Shown here piece by piece: positions 58,790-64,000 of a stretch of 64,000 nt of DNA. This DNA comes from Thalassovita mediterranea (GTDB lineage: Bacteria; Pseudomonadota; Alphaproteobacteria; Caulobacterales; Hyphomonadaceae): positions 3,100,001 through 3,164,000 of the forward strand of contig CP080408.1 of NCBI GenBank assembly GCA_019448215.1. The letters are read 5' to 3'. The notes below the pieces were generated by a model, which had not been told where the DNA came from, made no database searches, and saw nothing but the letters and a program-made list of their open reading frames with translations. The stretch's first letter is position 1; the number at the start of each line of letters is the position of its first letter. The translations under genes and the position numbers were made by a program.

Positions 58790-59668
58790 CTATTTCCCCT
58801 GCCAGTTGCTCACGCTCAGGCCCGCACAATCTGTCCGCATTGCGAACAATCCACCTGCAAAAGGCTGGGTATCCATCTGGAAGCCGGTCAGCCCCGTACG
58901 CGCTGTCGTGATGTAGAGCGTCCTGAGGTCGCTATCACCGAAGCAGAGGCCCGTCGGGCGCACCGTAGCGAGGGATACGACGCTGTCGACCGCCCCGTCT
59001 GGCCGGTACCTGACAATACGCGCGCCGTCCCACTCCGCGTTCCAGACAAATCCTTCAGCATCGACGGCGCATCCATCCGGATACCCTGCCCCCGCACTGG
59101 TCGTCGCAAAGACACGGCGGCCTTCAAGAGCCCCATCTTCGCGGACGTCAAACGCCAGTATCTCCTGCTCGGTGGTGTCCGCCGTGTAAAACACCCGCCC
59201 GTCCGGCGAAAAACACCCCGTGGAGGGAATGATCACGGGGCGCACATCCAGTTTTTCCAGTTCCCGGTCACCGCGTAGCCTGTACCAGACAGATCTTGCC
59301 TGCTTCTCGGCGCTGTCCATGACGGCAAACCAGAAGCTGCCATCGGGCCCGCAACCGCCGCAATTGATGCGAAGGTCAGCGACATCGCCGTCGAGCTTCG
59401 CAATCTGCCGATAGTCTTCGGTTTCGATATCGAAGAGGCCGACTTCCAGCCCGCCAGCCATAAGCAACTGGCCGCCCGCCAGGGCGAGCGCGCTTGCCTT
59501 TAGCGGCAGGTCATAGCGCCGCGTATTGCCGGTTTTCGGCTTGAAACGGTGAAGCTTCGCGCGGTTTGGGTCGACCCAAAAAAGGAGGCCTTCACTGGCG
59601 CTCCAGACCGGGCTCTGACCGAGCAGACAACTTGTGGGGGCAACGCATTGCGGATCAGCTGGCTTCAT
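58790..59668 (-). CDS. SMP-30/gluconolactonase-fold protein lacking usual metal ligands
   Basis: 292-residue six-bladed propeller protein. The pattern LLGQSPVWSASEGLLFWVD at the N-terminus, then CGPDGSFWFAVMD, then PDGCAVDAEGFVWNAEWDG shows the SMP-30 family. In characterised members a glutamate (E18 in human SMP30), an asparagine (N154) and an aspartate (D204) bind the metal. By alignment from memory these are glutamine (Q18), a Ser/Thr near 149-150, and aspartate here. Lactonase activity is therefore doubtful. Start ATG at 59668; a weak purine site is adjacent. Function unknown. Confidence 0.78.
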   Translation of the reverse strand: MKPADPQCVAPTSCLLGQSPVWSASEGLLFWVDPNRAKLHRFKPKTGNTRRYDLPLKASALALAGGQLLMAGGLEVGLFDIETEDYRQIAKLDGDVADLRINCGGCGPDGSFWFAVMDSAEKQARSVWYRLRGDRELEKLDVRPVIIPSTGCFSPDGRVFYTADTTEQEILAFDVREDGALEGRRVFATTSAGAGYPDGCAVDAEGFVWNAEWDGARIVRYRPDGAVDSVVSLATVRPTGLCFGDSDLRTLYITTARTGLTGFQMDTQPFAGGLFAMRTDCAGLSVSNWQGK

Positions 59669-59730
59669 GCCTCGGCTGTAGCTGCGTTTGCGCGGATGCA
59701 AAAGCCACTCGCCTGATTTCTGTAACGCGC

Positions 59731-59763
59731 AAAAGAAAAGCGGCGCCGATTGAGGCACCGCTT
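59731..59763 (-). terminator. Rho-independent terminator of the DUF1328 gene
   Basis: AAGCGG-C-GCC, loop GATTGA, GGC-A-CCGCTT with an A-rich run on the left (U-rich on the minus-strand transcript). Lies about 30 nt after the DUF1328 stop. Confidence 0.7.
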
Positions 59764-59791
59764 TCCGGTAATTTCTGGTCTGTTTGACCGT

Positions 59792-59965
59792 CTACATCAC
59801 ACTTCGACCGCGGACTGCGCGAGCGATAAAGCTGATCACCAGCAGTGCGAGGAAAACGAAGAACAGGATCTGCGCGATACCTGCCGAAGCACCGGCGATG
59901 CCACCGAAACCGAAGACTGCGGCGATGATAGCCAGTACGAAGAATGTAAGTGCCCAACCAAGCAT
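59792..59965 (-). CDS. DUF1328 (YtjA-like) small membrane protein, 57 aa
   Basis: Begins [20 protein letters not shown] and ends RAVRGRSVM; two glycine-rich helices, diagnostic of DUF1328. Such proteins are common stress-associated membrane proteins of unknown function. AGGAGAT precedes the ATG at 59965. A sequence matching the EcfG promoter is located 49 nt upstream of the start, suggesting control by the general stress sigma factor. Confidence 0.93.
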   Translation of the reverse strand: MLGWALTFFVLAIIAAVFGFGGIAGASAGIAQILFFVFLALLVISFIARAVRGRSVM

Positions 59966-60013
59966 GATTGATCTCCTTAGTTACGTGTTACGGCCCGATG
60001 CCGTTGATGAGAA

Positions 60014-60039
60014 AACGGGCATAGGGCCAAACCGGTTCC
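60014..60039 (-). promoter_or_regulatory. EcfG-type promoter of the DUF1328 gene
   Basis: On the minus strand GGAAC (60039-60035), 17 nt, CGTT (60017-60014): exact match to the alphaproteobacterial general stress sigma EcfG consensus GGAAC-N16/17-CGTT. It points to the DUF1328 gene. Confidence 0.75.
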
Positions 60040-60052
60040 GGAAATTAATTTT

Positions 60053-60078
60053 GGAACTCTGTGAAGGAGGAGGTCGTT
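60053..60078 (+). promoter_or_regulatory. EcfG-type promoter of the entericidin-like gene
   Basis: GGAAC (60053-60057), 17 nt, CGTT (60075-60078). Back-to-back with the minus-strand site, giving divergent stress promoters in one 145-nt gap. Confidence 0.75.
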
Positions 60079-60110
60079 TCTGCTTGTCCGCGACTAGAAA
60101 GGATACAGTC

Positions 60111-60254
60111 ATGAAAAAGAACCCAATCATGATCGCAGGAATCAGCCTGATGGCGCTTCTGGCGGCAGGCTGCAACACGGTCGAAGGCGCTGGCGAAGAC
60201 GTCGAGGCGACTGGCGAGGCGATTGAAGATACAGCCAACGACGCTGGCGCCTAG
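60111..60254 (+). CDS. Entericidin-like lipoprotein, 47 aa
   Basis: Begins MKKNPIMIAGISLMALLAAGC; lipobox LAAGC with the lipidated cysteine at residue 21. The mature part is short and acidic (EGAGEDVEATGEAIEDTAND). This matches entericidin A/B-type lipoproteins, which are stress-induced in other proteobacteria. GAAAGGA precedes the ATG, an EcfG-type promoter lies upstream and a strong terminator downstream. Confidence 0.9.
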   Translation: MKKNPIMIAGISLMALLAAGCNTVEGAGEDVEATGEAIEDTANDAGA

Positions 60255-60278
60255 CACGGCGCACAATCAAGCAAATTT

Positions 60279-60312
60279 AAAGCCCGGCCAAAATTGTTGG
60301 CCGGGCTTTTTC
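60279..60312 (+). terminator. Rho-independent terminator of the entericidin-like gene
   Basis: AAAGCCCGGCCAA, short AT-rich loop, TTGGCCGGGCTTT followed by TT: 12-13 perfect pairs. Lies 24 nt after the stop codon; A tract on the other side makes it bidirectional-looking. Confidence 0.92.
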
Positions 60313-60341
60313 AATGGTTCGGTTAAAAAGCTGAATTTCGG

Positions 60342-60608
60342 TCACGCAGTTTCTGCGATCTTCGTCTCAGCCGGAATGTAGGAAAGAAGATAGACCGTCG
60401 GTCGGATCGTGGCTCTCACTGCTTTCCGCTTGCCGGTCCTGAGGCATGACCAGAAAGCGACGCAGGCCACGCCAATCATTGAGCAGACAACATCCAGCCT
60501 GGATATGCCGCCCAGACGGCGGAAAACATATGCGACATCACCGAGTGGGCCGATCGCCGGATCATAAGGCACGGCAGGGTCTGAATTCTGGAGGATTGTC
60601 TTTTGCAT
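60342..60608 (-). CDS. Hypothetical protein, 88 aa, with an EcfG-like promoter
   Basis: Begins MQKTILQNSDPAVPYDPAIG; one hydrophobic segment (DVVCSMIGVACVAFWSCL) and a basic stretch RTGKRKAVRATIR. No family recognised. A GGAAC-N16-CGTA sequence (60641-60617 on the minus strand) ends 8 nt before the ATG at 60608, so any transcript would be nearly leaderless. No ribosome-binding site is seen. Moderate support only. Confidence 0.45.
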   Translation of the reverse strand: MQKTILQNSDPAVPYDPAIGPLGDVAYVFRRLGGISRLDVVCSMIGVACVAFWSCLRTGKRKAVRATIRPTVYLLSYIPAETKIAETA

Positions 60609-60616
60609 GCTGACTT

Positions 60617-60641
60617 TACGCTGCTGACACGGCGCAGTTCC
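60617..60641 (-). promoter_or_regulatory. EcfG-like promoter (one mismatch) of the 88-aa gene
   Basis: Minus strand GGAAC (60641-60637), 16 nt, CGTA (60620-60617); one mismatch to CGTT. Adjacent and divergent to the site at 60648. Confidence 0.5.
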
Positions 60642-60647
60642 CACGCT

Positions 60648-60672
60648 GGAACGAATTTCTCCAGCTGGCGTT
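60648..60672 (+). promoter_or_regulatory. EcfG-type promoter of the DUF7218-DAGK-phosphoesterase operon
   Basis: GGAAC (60648-60652), 16 nt, CGTT (60669-60672), 38 nt upstream of the DUF7218 start codon. Confidence 0.72.
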
Positions 60673-60709
60673 CGAAATTCAAGCACTTAACAATGACTTC
60701 GAGGGCATC

Positions 60710-60976
60710 ATGGCCAAGAACCACGGACCGACCGTCAAGGACGATGAGACTTACGAAGCGCTCAGAGATGAGGGCTATTCGAAATCGACTGCAGCACGTA
60801 TCGCCAATGCTAAAGCCAACCCTGATCAGGCCCCGTCCGAAAAGGGCGGCAAGTCGCCAGCCTATGAAGACTGGACGAAGGAAGAGCTTTATGATCGCGC
60901 GCAGGAACTCGATATTGAAGGTCGATCGGACATGGACAAGGACGAGCTGATCAAAGCCCTTCGGGAGAGCCGATGA
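60710..60976 (+). CDS. DUF7218/Rho-N-like small protein, 88 aa
   Basis: Begins MAKNHGPTVKDDETYEALRDE and has YSKSTAARIANAKAN, then a C-terminal Rho-N-like segment (WTKEELYDRAQELDIEGRSD, then DELIKALRE). This matches a family often called Rho termination factor N-terminal-domain proteins. Its role is unknown, but members are frequent in stress regulons. It overlaps the next gene by 4 nt (ATGA) and follows an EcfG-type promoter. Confidence 0.88.
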   Translation: MAKNHGPTVKDDETYEALRDEGYSKSTAARIANAKANPDQAPSEKGGKSPAYEDWTKEELYDRAQELDIEGRSDMDKDELIKALRESR

Positions 60977-61827
60977 GCAAAATTTGTGCGCTGGTCAATC
61001 CGCACTCCGGGAGCGTACCCGAGGACGGTGCAGCAGAACTTCGCAATGCGCTCGAAGAGATGGGCCACGAGGCCGAAATCATCGAGATCGAAATCGATCA
61101 GCTCGTCGACCAGATCAAAAAGGCTATCGCCGACGCGCCGGACATTCTGATTGTCTGGAGCGGTGACGGTACGATTGCCTGCGCTTTCGAACATGCGGGG
61201 CCTGACGGTCCTCTCATCCTGCCCTTGCCGGGCGGCACGATGAATCTGTTCCACAAGCAGATACATGGCGGCGTCTGTGAATGGCAGGAATGCCTTGAGC
61301 GCGCGCTCGGCAGTGGCAAGGAGATTGACGTCCCTGCCGGCAAGGCGGGCGAGCGAACCTTTTATGTCGCTGCGATGGTTGGCAATCTCACAGATCTGAC
61401 GGGCCCACGCGAGGCCATTCGCAAAGGTCATCTGCTCGAAGCGCTTGAAACGCTGAGCGGCAGCGACGTTCTCGATCTTCGAACAAACATGACGTTCGAC
61501 GTGGAGAAGTCAGACGGTAAGTCAGTGCATGGTTTTGCGACGGCGGTGTCTGTGTTCGTTGGCACCCAGCAGGACGAGATGCTGGAGTTCGCCTACATTG
61601 ATCCGGACAACCCGCTTGAACTCGCAGCGGCTGGCTTCGGTGCCCTTTTCGACGATTGGCGCAACGCGACAGGTGTGACGTCAGAGCATATTCGTTCCGG
61701 TAAACTCGAGCATGAGCGCGGTCTCGACCTGCGCGTAACGCTGGATGGGGAGCCTGTGCGCCTTACATCGGGCACTAGGTTTACAAGGATCGCAAAAGCG
61801 GGGCGGGCCCTCAGCGCCAATTTGTAA
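60973..61827 (+). CDS. Diacylglycerol-kinase-catalytic-domain protein
   Basis: 284-residue lipid-kinase-like protein. N-terminal CALVNPHSGS, the ATP-binding motif VWSGDGTIACAFEHAG, and LPGGTMNLFHKQIHG match the DAGK catalytic domain (GGDGT-N style; the usual GGDGT is SGDGT here). Likely phosphorylates a lipid or a lipid-linked compound; substrate unknown. Coupled by overlaps to DUF7218 (4 nt) and the phosphoesterase (1 nt, TAATG). Confidence 0.85.
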   Translation: MSKICALVNPHSGSVPEDGAAELRNALEEMGHEAEIIEIEIDQLVDQIKKAIADAPDILIVWSGDGTIACAFEHAGPDGPLILPLPGGTMNLFHKQIHGGVCEWQECLERALGSGKEIDVPAGKAGERTFYVAAMVGNLTDLTGPREAIRKGHLLEALETLSGSDVLDLRTNMTFDVEKSDGKSVHGFATAVSVFVGTQQDEMLEFAYIDPDNPLELAAAGFGALFDDWRNATGVTSEHIRSGKLEHERGLDLRVTLDGEPVRLTSGTRFTRIAKAGRALSANL

Positions 61828-62633
61828 TGTCAAAGATTATTCAGGTCGCAGATATACATTTCGGGACAGAGAACCCGCGCGCCATCGATGCTTTCAAGGC
61901 GACGGTCGACGCACTCGAACCCGACGCAATTGCCGTTTGCGGGGATCTGACCCAGCGCGGCAAACGCGAAGAGTTTGAAGCCGCGCGCGACTGGCTCGAC
62001 ACGTTCTCCATTCCGAAGCTGGTTGTCGCGGGCAATCACGACACGCCCCTGCTCAACATCTATGAGCGCGTCGTCTCTCCTTTCGAGAGACATGACCGCT
62101 TCTTCGACGAATTCAGTGAGCCAGTGCACCTAGACAATGCTGTGCTGACAGGCATCAACACGGCACGCGGCTGGCAGACCCGCAAGAACTGGGCGGAAGG
62201 GTCGGTCAATCTCGACGACCTTGATGGCGCTATCTCAGCAGGCGAGGAAAAGGCCGGAAAGACAGCGTTCCTGATCTGCCACCACCCTTTCCTGTCGCCG
62301 CCTGATGCTCCGATGCGCACCTCTACCCGGCGCGGCAGGCGTGCAAGCAGGCGCCTTGCAAAAAGCGGCTTCCGCTACCTGCTGACAGGCCACGTCCACG
62401 TGCCATCCGTGACGGTGGTGGATCATGAAGACGATGCGTACATAGCTGTCTCAGCAGGCACGCTTTCAACGCGCCTGCGGGCAAACCCGGCGAGCTTCAA
62501 CCTGATCGACATTTCGGGCGAAGATTGCGCAGTAACGATCTTCAATCTTCACGGTGACCGGTTCGTCCCGCTGAAGCCGCATATCCTGACACCGGATTTT
62601 GAACTCAAGGAAACCCACCTGAACGCGGATTAG
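61827..62633 (+). CDS. Calcineurin-like metallophosphoesterase
   Basis: 268-residue di-metal phosphoesterase. The five motifs are present: VADIHFG, CGDLTQRG, AGNHDTPL, ICHHPFLSPPD and LTGHVHVP. Similar to Icc-type (cyclic-nucleotide) phosphodiesterases and to other cytosolic members. Starts in the stop codon of the DAGK gene, so the two enzymes are made together; a joint role in lipid or nucleotide turnover is a guess. Its end overlaps the kinase gene end by 4 nt. Confidence 0.92.
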   Translation: MSKIIQVADIHFGTENPRAIDAFKATVDALEPDAIAVCGDLTQRGKREEFEAARDWLDTFSIPKLVVAGNHDTPLLNIYERVVSPFERHDRFFDEFSEPVHLDNAVLTGINTARGWQTRKNWAEGSVNLDDLDGAISAGEEKAGKTAFLICHHPFLSPPDAPMRTSTRRGRRASRRLAKSGFRYLLTGHVHVPSVTVVDHEDDAYIAVSAGTLSTRLRANPASFNLIDISGEDCAVTIFNLHGDRFVPLKPHILTPDFELKETHLNAD

Positions 62634-64000
62634 AACTCGGTGGTTTTCATCACCCGTTCTGTCGCAGGCATCCTCAGCTCAACCGTATAGCCTTTTCCGG
62701 GCTCTGAATGAGAGGTCATTTCGGCGCGCAGCTGCTTGGCGAACGCCGTCATCAGCCTTGAGCCAAGACCCGTGGACTTTGGCGCGTCCTCCTGTTCGAC
62801 AGCACCCTTGCCGTCATCGATGACTGACAGGACAATGTCCTCGCCATCTTCCTGAAGCTTCACCAGGATGATCCCGCCCTTGTCGTCGAACGCGTATTTC
62901 ATTGCGTTCGTCACGGCTTCGAGAAGGAATAGCGCGATCGGAATGGCGTCATCTGCCGGCCGGTCGATGTCCGCGATATCCTGTTTGATCGTCACATGGA
63001 TCTCATCCATGCCGAGCGCACCCGCCAGATGGGACAGCAGCGCGTCCAGGAAGGGCTGCATGTGTACCGTTTCCAGCCGCTCATGCTGGTACAGCGTCTG
63101 GTGAACAATGGAGAGCGCATCGATCCTGTGGCGCGCCGCTGAGATGACACTGCGCGCCGACGGGTCAGACACCTGACGCCGCTGCAGGTTCAGGAAACTC
63201 GCCACGATCTGGAGATTATTCTTCACGCGGTGGTGAATCTCCTTCACCGCGGAATCGCGCGTCGCGATCGCAGAGCGCAATGAGCTGTCGCGTTCTGCAA
63301 TCCTGTTCGCCATCCGGTCAAAAGTGCGCGCGAAGGACTGTATCTCATCCGGCGCATTGTCGAACTCATTGCCGATCCGAAAATTATAATGGCCCTCGCC
63401 ATATATCAGCGCCAGCCTGCGCAGCCTCGCGAGCCATTTCAGGACCAGCGCGTCAACCGCCAGCCACGCCGCAATCAGCGCGAGCGTGAAGGAGAGGAGC
63501 GGGATACCGATCGACTCCAGCGGCTGCAGCGTAAACTCGCTGAACAGGCCCGGCGATGGGCTGGAGATGATTGCATAGATCCGGTTGTCCACGATGGCGC
63601 GAACCACGACATCGATCGCTCCCTCGTCGCCCTGGCGGTAGACAAAGAGTTCGCCATCATCATCGCCGGTCGCGCTTCTGATCCAGGATGGATCGACATT
63701 CGCAATCCGCGCGCTGCCAAAAACCTGACCGCCGCTATCCGATAGCGCCATTTCGATATCATCAGGCAGATTGGTCAGACGGATTGTGCGGATAAGTTCG
63801 TCCGTCCGCAGCGGAAACGCGATTGCGCCGCGAAACTCACCGTCGGGCCCCTCTACCCGCCGCAGAACCGAGAAGAGCCACGCCTGGCTTTGCGGACCGA
63901 AGAAAGCATCCGTACGGACTTTCATTTCGCCCTGACGAAGAAGTTCGAATGCTTCAGGCTGAGCGATCGGCGTGCCAGCTTCCTGCAGCGCCGAACACTG
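62630..64000 (-). CDS. Sensor histidine kinase, HisKA_2/HWE-like (partial, cut by right edge)
   Basis: The frame stays open to the window edge, so the true start is outside; 456 codons are visible. The visible N-terminal part looks like a Cache-type periplasmic sensor domain (AWLFSVLRRVEGPDGEFRG). It is followed by a membrane helix (IPLLSFTLALIAAWLAVDAL), a HAMP-like segment, then the phosphorylated-histidine box EIHHRVKNNLQIVASFL of the HisKA_2 type, an N box (LLEAVTNAMKYAF) and an ATP-binding glycine loop (STGLGSRLM). Such kinases often feed the PhyR-EcfG general stress pathway. Confidence 0.9.
   Translation of the reverse strand, partial: QCSALQEAGTPIAQPEAFELLRQGEMKVRTDAFFGPQSQAWLFSVLRRVEGPDGEFRGAIAFPLRTDELIRTIRLTNLPDDIEMALSDSGGQVFGSARIANVDPSWIRSATGDDDGELFVYRQGDEGAIDVVVRAIVDNRIYAIISSPSPGLFSEFTLQPLESIGIPLLSFTLALIAAWLAVDALVLKWLARLRRLALIYGEGHYNFRIGNEFDNAPDEIQSFARTFDRMANRIAERDSSLRSAIATRDSAVKEIHHRVKNNLQIVASFLNLQRRQVSDPSARSVISAARHRIDALSIVHQTLYQHERLETVHMQPFLDALLSHLAGALGMDEIHVTIKQDIADIDRPADDAIPIALFLLEAVTNAMKYAFDDKGGIILVKLQEDGEDIVLSVIDDGKGAVEQEDAPKSTGLGSRLMTAFAKQLRAEMTSHSEPGKGYTVELRMPATERVMKTTEF

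Overview
The window looks like a chromosomal segment of a GC-rich alphaproteobacterium, most likely of the Hyphomonadaceae / Caulobacterales-Maricaulales type. This is an inference from gene content (DUF3450-TtpC-ExbB-ExbD-TonB operon, EcfG-type promoters, a HisKA_2-type sensor kinase, many TonB-dependent functions) and from codon and base use; no rRNA gene is present to confirm it. Most of the window is densely packed core or metabolic chromosome. I see no insertion sequence, integrase, prophage or CRISPR array.

Layout. 0-9 kb: membrane protein (cut by the left edge), RsmB/NOP-type rRNA methyltransferase, small membrane protein, GNAT acetyltransferase, guaB, M28 metallopeptidase, indoleamine 2,3-dioxygenase-like protein, amidase. 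9.3-13.7 kb: one large AT-richer gene encoding a STAND/NACHT-like NTPase with a C-terminal PD-(D/E)XK nuclease-like domain. It is the only clearly foreign-looking gene and the best candidate for a poorly described anti-phage defence system. 13.7-22 kb: a lineage-specific ORF, a GGDEF-EAL protein, an iron-uptake operon (TonB receptor, PepSY membrane protein, small membrane protein) behind a Fur-like box, and a 7TM-DISM-type GGDEF protein. 22-25.3 kb: ppx-rlmE-RNase E/G-yacG with 4-nt overlaps. 25.4-28.8 kb: hspQ-like gene and phenylalanine/tyrosine catabolism (maiA, fumarylacetoacetate hydrolase, phhA), with a six-repeat SFPD protein coupled to phhA. 28.8-34.5 kb: arginine succinyltransferase (AST) genes astA, astD and astB plus an M20 peptidase. 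34.7-44 kb: DUF481 outer-membrane protein, a cystathionine gamma-synthase family enzyme and a TonB energisation operon with two ExbD, two ExbB-type and, counting a downstream unit, two TonB genes.

44-53 kb: tRNA-Gln, tRNA-Pro, sppA, chorismate mutase, an Hpt protein, acs and a copper-resistance set (CopA, CopB, His-rich protein). 53-59 kb: tRNA-Trp, sulfotransferase, tuf, pgl-pgi, nusG and secE. 58.8-64 kb: SMP-30-like protein, then a compact group of small stress-type genes (DUF1328, entericidin-like lipoprotein, hypothetical, DUF7218) preceded by four sequences matching the alphaproteobacterial EcfG promoter (GGAAC, 16-17 nt, CGTT), a diacylglycerol-kinase-like gene, a metallophosphoesterase and a HisKA_2-type sensor kinase cut by the right edge.

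The strongest new-biology leads are the NTPase-nuclease gene, the EcfG-type promoter cluster, and the SFPD-repeat protein in the phhA operon. Domain assignments are from motif recognition by eye; no database search or structure prediction was run.
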